The notes beneath the pieces are model-generated. The model was not told the origin of the DNA. It was given only the letters and a program-made list of their open reading frames with translations, and did no database searches. From an uncultured Marinoscillum sp. (lineage in GTDB: Bacteria > Bacteroidota > Bacteroidia > Cytophagales > Cyclobacteriaceae), in assembly GCA_902605755.1 (NCBI GenBank), contig CACLDR010000009.1, positions 1-47,825 on the forward strand: 47,825 nt of DNA, in the 5' to 3' direction. This document shows, one piece after another, positions 36,454 through 45,700 of the stretch. Every line of letters begins with the position of its first letter. The first letter of the stretch is position 1. The position numbers were made by a program, and so were the translations under genes.

Positions 36454-37959
36454 ATGAGAAAGAATTTTAAAAATTGTTCTATAATATTTTTATCCATATG
36501 GTTTTGCTTTCAATGTGAATACAAAGCTCCTTTTGAAACTGTTTCAGAAAAATTTAATGGAAGTTTTGAGTTAAATCAATCATCTTTAAATCAATGGGAA
36601 AATGTTGTAGGATGGAATGGTAATGAAGGAGGCGTTTCTGATGATGGTTATTTCGCACCTGTTGATGGTAAATATTATGCTGTACAGAGTGGTGGTGGAA
36701 ATTGGATAACTCAAAAAGAAAACTTGATATTAGAAAAAGGTAAGTCTTATCATCTCTCAGCATGGGTGCGAAGTATCAATGGTAAGAAAAATGATGCCAG
36801 AACAACTGCTGAAATCGCATTCATCGTAGACAAAAAACCTATTCTTAAAATGGTACGCGATATAAATATTCCTTTACTAAAAGGTGTCGCTGCGATAACT
36901 CAAAATGATGATGGCGGGAATGTTTGGATAGATGGTAAATATCGCCATCAATTTTCTGATACGCATATGTACCAGCCTATTGAATCTGATCCAATAAGAG
37001 ATCCTTGGCTACTTGTAAGTGAAAGTAATTACAATGATATTGATGGTTTGGGTTGGGCTGTTGGTAATGTAATAGCTGGCAAACAAAAATATATTTATGG
37101 AACGGTTTATCAAGATCAGGCATCTAATTTCTATTCTTCAATTACATTGATCAAAACTAATGGAATAGGTAGTCCTGATTATAATTGGACCGACCCAGTG
37201 ATTGTTCTTGATCATAAAAAAACAGAATTTCCATGGGTATTGGACGCACACGGATATTTTGATGAGCTATCAGGAAGACTCTGGATGACTTGGGGGGGAG
37301 GTGTATGTTATATAGCTGAAATGGATCCAAATACAGGATTATTTTTGAGCTCACCTGATGAAACAGAATATGATACTCACCCTAAGGGCATACACATTCC
37401 CGTGGCCACCTGGCCTGAAACAAAAGAAGGATGGTGCGGTGATGATTGGTCAAGCTGTTGGATGGAGGGTGCCTCTATTTATAAGTTTAATGATAAATGG
37501 TATTTCCTTGCTTCCTATGGAAATCTGAGCACTAATTATACAATTAGAATGGGCAGAGGTGAAAGTCCGACCGGACCCTTTTATGATAAAAATGGCTTGG
37601 ATATGATGAAATTTGACTCTGTCAGAAATGAGTTTGGAAATAGTATGCTTTTGGGTAATGAGGGAAAGCAACTGGTACCTGGTCATCCTCATATATGGGA
37701 AGAAGATAATAAATATTATTTGGGATATGATTTTCGTAAGGTTATTGGGGAGGGAGAGGTTGGAGATTACCTAGGAATTAGAAGAATATTTTGGTATGAC
37801 GAATGGCCTACTGTTTGGACACCATTGAAGGTGTCATTACATGCTGATGATTTTCCAGAATTAATTGGAAAACCTTTTTTAGTAGGTTTTAGAAATAATG
37901 GAGCTAAGAATTCTATTATGGGAATAGATGCCGTTGATTTGGTAATTAAACGAAAGTAA
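36454..37959 (+). CDS. GH43-like five-bladed propeller lipoprotein
   Basis: A lipoprotein signal (FLSIWFCFQC) is followed by a carbohydrate-binding-like beta-sandwich (about 30-120; NGSFELNQSS, SYHLSAWVRS). A propeller of about 370 residues comes next, with WDPLL-like turns (RDPWLLVSESNYNDIDG, DAHGYFDELSGRLWMTWGG, WMEGASIYKFNDKWYFLASY, GHPHIWEEDNKYYLGYD). The WMEGASIYKFNDKWYFLAS string with its Glu fits the acid position of GH43/GH117-type arabinosidase-like hydrolases, and RDPW could hold an Asp. I cannot identify the complete catalytic triad, so a GH43-like call is safer than an activity. Spaced 3 bases from each neighbour, so clearly co-transcribed. Confidence 0.7.
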   Translation: MRKNFKNCSIIFLSIWFCFQCEYKAPFETVSEKFNGSFELNQSSLNQWENVVGWNGNEGGVSDDGYFAPVDGKYYAVQSGGGNWITQKENLILEKGKSYHLSAWVRSINGKKNDARTTAEIAFIVDKKPILKMVRDINIPLLKGVAAITQNDDGGNVWIDGKYRHQFSDTHMYQPIESDPIRDPWLLVSESNYNDIDGLGWAVGNVIAGKQKYIYGTVYQDQASNFYSSITLIKTNGIGSPDYNWTDPVIVLDHKKTEFPWVLDAHGYFDELSGRLWMTWGGGVCYIAEMDPNTGLFLSSPDETEYDTHPKGIHIPVATWPETKEGWCGDDWSSCWMEGASIYKFNDKWYFLASYGNLSTNYTIRMGRGESPTGPFYDKNGLDMMKFDSVRNEFGNSMLLGNEGKQLVPGHPHIWEEDNKYYLGYDFRKVIGEGEVGDYLGIRRIFWYDEWPTVWTPLKVSLHADDFPELIGKPFLVGFRNNGAKNSIMGIDAVDLVIKRK

Positions 37960-37962
37960 AGT

Positions 37963-39666
37963 ATGAAAAAAATTATTTTTTATATGATGATTTTTAATTC
38001 TACTAGCATGTTTGCTCAGCAGTTTATAGAATTGAAAGTAGAGAATAAATATATCCATCTACCAGTTACTCATGACTATAAGGATGAAACGCGTCTCGAA
38101 TTAGTTTTAAATAATAACACAGAACAGGTATTTGATATTTGGCTTGCTGATTCAGAACCTGATTTTTGGGTCTTTTTAGATGTGTCTATTTATAATCAAA
38201 AAAAAGTTATAATTCGAACACAGTATGGTGATGAACGAAAAGGGCTTAACCTTATTTACCAGTCAGATAATCGAGATTACTTGAAAAATGTCTATAAAGA
38301 AAAATATCGACCCCAGTTACATTTTTCTAGCATGAGAGGTTGGAATAATGATCCCAATGGGCTTATTTATTACGATGGAGAATATCACCTTTTTTATCAG
38401 CATAATCCATATGGATCGGCATGGGGGAATATGCATTGGGGACATGCTAAAAGCAAGAATTTACTTAACTGGGTTCAATTATCTGAGGCATTGTACCCTG
38501 ATGAGATAGGTGTTGCTTATTCCGGATCAGCAGTTATCGATTACGAAAATACTTCAGGATTCAAAACTGGAAATGATGATTTAATGGTAGCTATATACAC
38601 GACTACTTGGTTTCCTGATAGGTATGAGGAGTCTAATCCTGGACAAAAGCAACTCGAGACTCAAAGTTTAGCATATTCAAATGATAAGGGCCTTACATGG
38701 ACTAAGTACAAAGGGAATCCTGTTATCGGAGATAGAAGAGAGCTTCTGGGCAGTACAAATAATCGTGATCCTAATGTGTTCTGGCATGAAACAACAGATA
38801 AATGGGTAATGATACTTTTTGAAAGAATAGGTATGTCTATTTTCACTTCGGATAATTTAAAAGATTGGAAATATGAAAGTCATTTTGAGACATTTTGGGA
38901 GTGTCCTGAGCTATTTGAATTGCCTATAGATGAAGATTCAAATAATACTAAATGGGTAGTGTACGATGCGGGGGGCGATTATGTTTTAGGAGACTTCGAT
39001 GGGAAAGAATTTAAAATCACCTCTGGTGCGCATAACTATATTGATGGAGAGTTCTATGCGGCTCAAACTTTCGAAAATATACCTTCTTCAGATGGAAGAA
39101 GAATACAAATCGGATGGGCAACTATTCCAACACCTGAAATGCCTTTCAACATGATGATGGCTTTTCCTACTCAATTGACCCTCAAGACTGGAAAAGAGGG
39201 AGTGAGAATGTTTAATAAACCTGTAAAAGAAATCTCAGAACTCCACAAAAACGGGAAAATATTAAATAATATTACACCGCAGGATGCTAATGAAGCACTT
39301 GTAAATATTAGATCTGAGAAGCTTCATGTTAAATTTCAAATTGAGAATATCAATGCCATTATGTATACCTTCAATTTTGGGAGTGATCAACTTACCTATT
39401 CGATCAACAATAATAAGTTCATTTTTAATGATGAGGAGAAAGTGTTCAAATATCTTCCAGAGTTTGCAAGTAAGAACATGACTCTAGAGATTATTCTCGA
39501 TAAAACGAGCATTGAAGTTTTTGTTGATGAGGGCCGCTTTACTATGGTTTTGCCTCGAAGTTTGGAAACAGAATATGATGGAATTTCCATTGTACCCGGT
39601 GACGAAGATCTCACTGTAAAAATTAAATCCCTTGAGGTTCACGAAATGAAATCAATATGGGACTAA
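37963..39666 (+). CDS. Glycoside hydrolase family 32 (levanase/inulinase/invertase type)
   Basis: A 567-residue exported enzyme (signal ends near MFAQ). The N-terminal beta-sandwich (about 20-115) resembles the DUF4980 module of Bacteroidota levanases. The GH32 propeller keeps all three catalytic acids: Asp130 in GWNNDPNGLIYYDG, Asp269 in NNRDPNVFWH and Glu313 in FWECPELF. The C-terminal sandwich (about 430-567) ends IEVFVDEGRFTMVLPRS, the usual GH32C motif. It releases fructose from beta-fructosides such as levan, inulin or sucrose; exo versus endo action cannot be told from sequence. It is the strongest evidence for the locus substrate and is the last gene of the tightly packed block. Confidence 0.92.
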   Translation: MKKIIFYMMIFNSTSMFAQQFIELKVENKYIHLPVTHDYKDETRLELVLNNNTEQVFDIWLADSEPDFWVFLDVSIYNQKKVIIRTQYGDERKGLNLIYQSDNRDYLKNVYKEKYRPQLHFSSMRGWNNDPNGLIYYDGEYHLFYQHNPYGSAWGNMHWGHAKSKNLLNWVQLSEALYPDEIGVAYSGSAVIDYENTSGFKTGNDDLMVAIYTTTWFPDRYEESNPGQKQLETQSLAYSNDKGLTWTKYKGNPVIGDRRELLGSTNNRDPNVFWHETTDKWVMILFERIGMSIFTSDNLKDWKYESHFETFWECPELFELPIDEDSNNTKWVVYDAGGDYVLGDFDGKEFKITSGAHNYIDGEFYAAQTFENIPSSDGRRIQIGWATIPTPEMPFNMMMAFPTQLTLKTGKEGVRMFNKPVKEISELHKNGKILNNITPQDANEALVNIRSEKLHVKFQIENINAIMYTFNFGSDQLTYSINNNKFIFNDEEKVFKYLPEFASKNMTLEIILDKTSIEVFVDEGRFTMVLPRSLETEYDGISIVPGDEDLTVKIKSLEVHEMKSIWD

Positions 39667-39685
39667 TAAATTATTATAAAATTAA

Positions 39686-39828
39686 TTTTTATCTCCGCTT
39701 TGGTGGATTTGTAAACTGAATAAATGAATTATTTTAAGAATTTGGTTTAGTTTAAACTGAAAGATGGACTACTTAGTTGATTGCTTTAATAATCATAATA
39801 GTCAATTTTGGTACAGTGGAGATAAAAA
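39686..39828. repeat. 143-bp element bounded by 14-bp inverted repeats
   Basis: TTTTTATCTCCGCT (39686-39699) is the reverse complement of AGTGGAGATAAAAA (39815-39828) with a single G-T wobble. Inside, TAAACTGAA occurs twice in direct orientation (39712-39720 and 39753-39761), and short hairpins GTTTA-GTT-TAAAC and TGATT-n8-AATCA are present. It may be a long RNA stem after the GH32 gene or a MITE-like remnant; no clear target-site duplication flanks it. Confidence 0.35.
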
Positions 39829-40127
39829 ATGAAATTCTGCCAATAACGGTGAATGAAATTAATTTGAGATTATCGGTGCTAGATTGGATAAATTAAACGA
39901 TTAATATTAATAAAATTTTAAAATGTTGAAACATGGTTTAAGTATTTTTTTATATGAAATACTTTTTTTTAAGTAATGCATTTCTTAAGTAATAAAATGA
40001 GTTTACAAGGAACCTATGAATCACTAATACAACTTATATACGAGTATTTTAAATTTTATTTGGGCAACATTTCCATTATATTTGACAGCTTGATTATTGC
40101 AACTAAATTATGTTGGCTCTGCTCCTA

Positions 40128-40702
40128 ATGAGAAAAAAAGTAGCACCCTTAATTAGAAACTTGACTATCAAGGAAAATTATTTTGTTAAAAAAGATTACG
40201 AACACTTCGTAACACGAGGTGTAGTCCCGGACATGTTGTTAGTTAATGGGAAATGAAAAATAATATGGTAATATGCGTTCGGTGCGTCAGTTTAACCATG
40301 CTTGAATACCTAGGCTTGAACAGTGATTGGGGCTATGTAATCGGGACAGATCTCGGTGATACAATTGACAATGAGGTATATTATTGTTTTGGACTTTTAA
40401 AATCGGTTGCTGAGCTATTTCGGATGATTTTATATGATTAAAGTTAAAATTTTATCAGAAAATAGTGAGGGATAATATTGCTGAGAGTTAATTGTTGGTT
40501 GAATGTAACCTTAATGATAACTATGATATTTTTTTTGCAAAAGGAATTAAATTTACTGATAGCGATAGATATGAAGTCAATGCCTGAGATAGCCATTACT
40601 AAAAAGAAATCAGATCGTGGGGTAGTTGATCATTTTATTGTCTACTGCAGGTACGTATTGTTAAACTTAATGGGTGATCTCTATTCTCATGACAAATGAA
40701 TC
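40128..40702 (+). pseudogene. Decayed gene region, possibly a ROK-type regulator remnant
   Basis: Several short fragments in different frames read like protein. ATG 40128-40256 encodes 42 residues (LIRNLTIKENYFVKKDYEHF). ORF 40253-40441 contains GLNSDWGYVIGTDLGDT, similar to the start of the ROK kinase fold (compare VIGVDLGSTS in the regulator at 5.5 kb). The frame at 40501 gives ECNLNDNYDIFFAKGIKF before a stop. ORF 40478-40699 has no recognisable family. A -7-like TATATTTG lies 44 bases upstream of 40128. This pattern suggests a gene broken by several frameshifts; the ROK link rests on one short motif and is tentative. The two ORF-track entries here should not be treated as real proteins. 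Confidence 0.3.
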
Positions 40703-40797
40703 TCGTAATTTTGTTAAATATTAGCTATGAAAAGTTATTAGCCAAACTTCAGGTGCTTCACGACAAGACAAATTACTTTAAGTAAAAATAGCATTAA

Positions 40798-41835
40798 ATG
40801 ATGAATAAGTATCCAAAATTACACAATGCCACTTGGCCAGGCGTCGTTGGAAAAGGAGATGACGAACCTTTTATAAGTCTTGATAAAATGATCGATTTTA
40901 CCGCAAAATCAGTGGTCAATGGGCGTAGATTTGATGGAGTAGATCTATTTCTATCTGATCCTCATGTTTCGATAGATTCCACAGATGATCAATTACAAAT
41001 TCTTGCGGAACAACTAAAAGGATGCAATTTAGTAGCGGGATCTTTAGTTGCGCCAGTATGGTCAGAGACCGGAGGTGGATCCGCTATGGGAAATAGCCAG
41101 GATCGTAAGAATTTTTTAAAACAGGTTAAAAAAGCATGTGTAATCGCAAATAAACTAGAAGGTTTGGGAGTTAGACCATATGGAATAATTAGAATAGATT
41201 CGGCGACTGATGTCCAATCATGGAGTAAAGATCCTAAAGAAAATACAAAGCTAATTGCTTGCACCTTCAGGGAGGCAGCTAAAATTGCTGCCGACTATGG
41301 TCAAAAATTGGCAGCAGAGGGTGAGATCTGTTGGGGGGGAATGCACAGTTGGAAATGGATGTTGCGTACGCTTGAACTAGCAGATGCTGGTGATGTACTG
41401 GGGTTTCAGGCAGATTTAGCACATTCTATGCTTTATTTATTAGGTTATAATGCCAATGAGCATCGGCTTTTAGATAATGATTTTGACTGGAATGATAAAG
41501 CGGATTTTGCTTCGGCATATAAAGAAATGACGGATGCTCTTCGGCCATGGACAATTGATTTCCATGTTGCGCAAAATGATGGAACTGTAAAAGGGCAGGG
41601 CTCACATGATAAGACAGGAAAACATTGTTTAGCAGACGATCCAAATGGAAAACTGAACATTCCTTGGGCAGCTGGATTTTGGTTAAATGAGGATGGTCAA
41701 CCCCGAAAAAAAATTCGTCATATATGTTGGGATGGTTGTATGTTTCCAAATGCAACACTAACTCAACAAAAAACATGGAATAATATTCTTGAGGTAATGT
41801 TGGAAGTTCAAGAGGCACATGGATGGTCAGCATAA
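40798..41835 (+). CDS. Sugar isomerase/epimerase-like TIM-barrel protein
   Basis: A 345-residue cytoplasmic protein without a signal peptide. It opens with [15 protein letters not shown] and contains the TIM-barrel signatures of the sugar-phosphate isomerase/epimerase superfamily: [44 protein letters not shown] (probable metal Glu), [11 protein letters not shown] (Asp, His) and [22 protein letters not shown] (His and the GxG loop), then [11 protein letters not shown]. This is the xylose-isomerase-like type often found beside ThuA and DUF1080 genes in 3-keto-sugar loci. It starts a small group with the next TIM barrel 19 bases downstream. The exact substrate is unknown. Confidence 0.75.
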   Translation: MMNKYPKLHNATWPGVVGKGDDEPFISLDKMIDFTAKSVVNGRRFDGVDLFLSDPHVSIDSTDDQLQILAEQLKGCNLVAGSLVAPVWSETGGGSAMGNSQDRKNFLKQVKKACVIANKLEGLGVRPYGIIRIDSATDVQSWSKDPKENTKLIACTFREAAKIAADYGQKLAAEGEICWGGMHSWKWMLRTLELADAGDVLGFQADLAHSMLYLLGYNANEHRLLDNDFDWNDKADFASAYKEMTDALRPWTIDFHVAQNDGTVKGQGSHDKTGKHCLADDPNGKLNIPWAAGFWLNEDGQPRKKIRHICWDGCMFPNATLTQQKTWNNILEVMLEVQEAHGWSA

Positions 41836-41854
41836 ATATTGATTAATTTGAGTT

Positions 41855-42679
41855 ATGAGTAAAATTTCACTAGGCGCAGAGGTTTACACATGGTTTATGA
41901 GTGAGGGTGGAAAAACCTTTAAAAACCAATTGGGCCATATGATTGAAGTGGTGGCTGAAGCAGGCTTTACCGGTATCGAACCCATGCACTTTTGGATGGG
42001 TGATTGGGATGATCCAGTTAAATTATCTGAAAAACTTGATCAACACAATATAGAATTGGCTGGTATAGCATTAGCCTTAGATTGGAATAACCCATTTGAA
42101 ACAGCTTATGAGAGAAGTCAAGCAGATAGTGTAATTGATTTGATTAGGCACTTCCCAGAATGTGTATTATGCACTGTGCAGTTGCCCTCCGGTCGGCATG
42201 ATATTGTGGAGCGCAGATTAAATTTAATTTCTAATGTAAATATGGTTTCTAAAAGAGCTGCAGATATGGGAATAAAGTGTTCTTTCCATCCCAATTCACC
42301 TGAAAACTCCATAAATAGGACTGAGGAGGACTATGATGTAATTCTTAGTGGCTTGGATCATTCTGTTACTGGTTGGACACCAGATGTCGGGCACATTATA
42401 AATGGCGGGATGGATATTCTTCCTAAAATGGAAGAATATAAATCATTAATCAATCATGTGCACTACAAAGATTGGAATGGGGAACCTGAATGGGCTTTGA
42501 TGGGAAAAGGGAAAATTAACTTTGAAGAGATTACCAAATGGTTAGTAAAAGAAAATTATAAAGGCTGGATACTTTGTGAGGACGAAGCAGATGAAGCAAT
42601 TGAAGATCCAGATGGTGTAACTTTACATGACGGAAAGTATTGCAATCAAAAATTAATGCCTATTATTTTTGATAAATAA
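41855..42679 (+). CDS. Sugar phosphate isomerase/epimerase-like TIM-barrel protein (IolE-like fold)
   Basis: The 274-residue cytoplasmic protein belongs to the same TIM-barrel superfamily as its upstream neighbour but to a different branch. Visible motifs are AGFTGIEPMHFW near the N terminus, GIKCSFHPNSPENS in the centre, TPDVGHIINGGMD with the likely metal Asp and His, HVHYKDWNGEPEWALMGKGKINFEEI carrying the conserved His and the GxGxI/V loop, and WILCEDEADEA with the final acidic residue. Inosose dehydratase and related 3-keto-sugar enzymes share this set, so epimerisation, isomerisation or dehydration of a keto-sugar is plausible. The start of the next gene lies just past its stop. Confidence 0.75.
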   Translation: MSKISLGAEVYTWFMSEGGKTFKNQLGHMIEVVAEAGFTGIEPMHFWMGDWDDPVKLSEKLDQHNIELAGIALALDWNNPFETAYERSQADSVIDLIRHFPECVLCTVQLPSGRHDIVERRLNLISNVNMVSKRAADMGIKCSFHPNSPENSINRTEEDYDVILSGLDHSVTGWTPDVGHIINGGMDILPKMEEYKSLINHVHYKDWNGEPEWALMGKGKINFEEITKWLVKENYKGWILCEDEADEAIEDPDGVTLHDGKYCNQKLMPIIFDK

Positions 42680-42710
42680 AATGATTACTATTTTGAGAAA
42701 CATAATCCAA

Positions 42711-45700
42711 ATGAGGAAAAAAGAGCACTATTTCATTGCGGCGAACTTCTGTCTTCTATTATTTATTTGTTGTAATTCATCTGGTGATGAATTGGATCAG
42801 TCGCTAACTACTGTTTTAGATAAAGATGCTGCAACGATATCTGTATTTGTAAGCAATAATAATCAACCAATCCTTGTTCAAAATGCGAAACCAGATTTTC
42901 GGCCTTATTTGCATCCTATTCTAGCGCCTGATGGAAAAGGCTTTCTTACCGAAAATAGTCCAGAGCATCATTCTCACCAAACAGGGCTCTATTGGGGTTT
43001 TACAAGAGTAAACGGTCAAAAAATTGGGATTGATAGTTTGATGAAATTCTTTTATGATCCAAAGACTGAAGAGCAAAAAGTAATTAAAGGGCGTGATTAT
43101 TTCCATAATATGGGAAAAGATTACTGGAAACGAGTGAGCTTTGATATTCTTGATCCAATAGGTAAAAAGGTGAGATGGCAGACGGTATACTTAATGTTGG
43201 ATGCAAATGGAGATCCACTGATGAAAGAAAAACAGGTTTGGTCTCTTGAATTAAAAAAAGAACAATATTTACTAGAATTGGAATGGAATGGAGAGGCTAT
43301 CGAAGAAATTGTTATCGGAGAAATGCAGTACGGCGGAATGTTTCTTCGTATGCCATGGAAGGAAGGAATAAAAGGTGAAGTTGTTAATTTCGCTAGGCAG
43401 AAAAACGAAAAAGCAGAAGGCCAGCACGCGTTATGGATGGATGTAGGTATGCAGGTTGAAGGAAGAGATGATATGGCTCATATTGCTATTTTTGATCATC
43501 CCGATAATAGGGGGTTTCCGCAAACTTGGAGAGTGGATTCACAATTGGGTATCGGACCTAGTCGAGCCATTATGGGTGATTGGAGAATTTCAAAGGGGAC
43601 TACAGAAACTATTAAACATGGATTAGTAGTTTATACTGGAGAGTTAAATGATTTGGATCTAACAGAAAAATGGAAAGGTTATGTAGGAGATTATGATATG
43701 TACTCAACCGCTGGTTTGTGGGAGATCGCTCAGGAAGAAGGGTTTAAGGCGAAGTTTCTGACTTCTGATGAGCAGGTAGCAAAAATGACTATCAAAGATG
43801 GGTATGAGGTCAATGCTTGGGCGTCAGAGCCGATGATAACTCAACCAATGGCATTTTGTTGGGATGATAAAGGGCGATTGTGGATTGCTGAAAATAGAGA
43901 TTATGAGTCACGCGGAAGTGGCTTCTCAGGATCTGGAGACAGTAGAATCCTTATAATTGAAGATACCAATGGTGATGGAAGAGCAGACTCAAGAAAGGTT
44001 TTTGCCGAGGGTATTGCATTTCCATCAGCATTAGCGGTAGGTTTTGGTGGTGTATTTGTGGGAGCTCCGCCCAATCTGTTATTTATCCCCGACAGAGATG
44101 GAGATGATGTTGCCGAAATGGATGATATTGAGGTAAGATTAACTGGATGGGGCATTAGAGACAGACATGAGACTATAAACAGCTTTCATTGGGGACCTGA
44201 TGGTTGGCTTTATGGCCTAGAAGGGTTTGCCACTCCATCAAAAATACGAAGGCCCGTAGGAAAGGGTAAAATTTACAAACACAATGAGCAATTCCCTGAA
44301 GATTTATTAGAAGCAGATGGCATTGATATTAATGGGGGTGTTTGGAAATACCATCCAACTAAAGACAGATTTGAAGCTGTAGCTCATGGATTCAGTAACC
44401 CTTGGGGTATTGATTATAATTCTAAGGGTCAGCTTTTTATTAGTGCGTGTGTGATCCCTCATCTTTTTCATATTGTGCCGGGTGGTATTTATCATAGGCA
44501 AGGGGGTCAACATTTTAATTCTTACATTTATGATGATATTAAAACCATAGTGGATCATCGCCACAGGTCAGCGCACGGGGGAGCGCGAATTTATATGTCA
44601 GATGCATTTCCTCCTACGCAAAATAATCGAATATTTATGGCTAACATTCACGAGCACGCCGTTCTCTCCGATATTCTTGTTTCCAGGGGTTCCGGTTTTG
44701 TAGCCAAACATGGCGAAGATTTTATGATGGCTAACAATGCACAATGGGTAGGATTTAGTTTGGAAATTGGTCCTGACGGAGGGCTATATGTGCTTGACTG
44801 GCATGATGCAGATATTTGTGGCAACACGGTGGCCCATAAGGAGACAGGAAGGATTTTTAGAATAATGCCGAAAAAATCCCATGCTAAAGAGTGGAAAGGG
44901 AGATATGATGATTTGGCCAAGTTTTCAGACTTAGAGCTTGCTGAACTTCAGCTTAGCCCGTCCGATTGGCATGCAAGACGTGCTCGAGTAATTCTTCAAG
45001 GTCGAGCCGTCAAAGAAGCTATAGCTACGGAAGCAATAGAAAAGTTGATGAATATTTATAAGAATGAAAGTAATTCTGATTTTAGATTACGAGGACTTTG
45101 GGCACTTCATGTTACCAGTTCCTTGAGAGAGAATGATTTGCTTGCTGCTCTAGAAGATTCAGATGAATATATTAGAGCGTGGTCAATTCAACTATTGGGG
45201 GAAGAGAGGATTATATCATCAAACGCATTACAAAAGTTTTACACCATGGCTGTTAATGATACGTCTGCTGTTGTAAGATTATATCTGGCAGCGGTGTTAC
45301 AACGCATTCCTATAAATGATCGCTGGGAGATTGTATCTGCTTTAAGTCAAAGGTCTGATGATAAAAATGATCATAATATACCTAAAATGATATGGTTTGC
45401 GATGGAGCCTAATGTTGCTATTGATGTAGAAAGGGGATTAAAATTAGGATTGGAAACTAAAATGCCAATTATTGCGGAGTATATAGCAAGAAGGGTGTTA
45501 GATGCTAATGGATTGGAGCAATTGTTGACTGCAATACAAAAACCCTCTGCAAATCAGAAGTATCTATTAAATGGGCTAAGAAATGAAATTGAAAATCGCT
45601 CTGACATAAAACCAACAGACAACTGGGAACAAACCTATGCATTATTGTCTTCCAATGAATCCACAAAAGGTATAGCTATCGAGATTGCTCAGCTTTTTGG

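Larger units (their letters stand above)
39667..40797. other. Long intergenic region after the GH32 gene
   Basis: These 1131 bases hold no intact gene. The left part contains a 143-bp element bounded by long inverted repeats (39686-39828). The right part (about 40128-40700) contains short, out-of-frame coding-like fragments listed as a decayed gene. Two exact TAnnTTTG strings occur: TATATTTG at 40077-40084, before the decayed gene, and TAATTTTG at 40706-40713, before the sugar isomerase (start near 40720, leader about 78 bases). Neither has a properly spaced -33 box, so both are weak. Confidence 0.4.

Noticed and set aside
41426-41833. 135-residue minus-strand ORF
   Set aside because: Antisense shadow of the TIM-barrel gene; no family features, His/Leu-rich composition.
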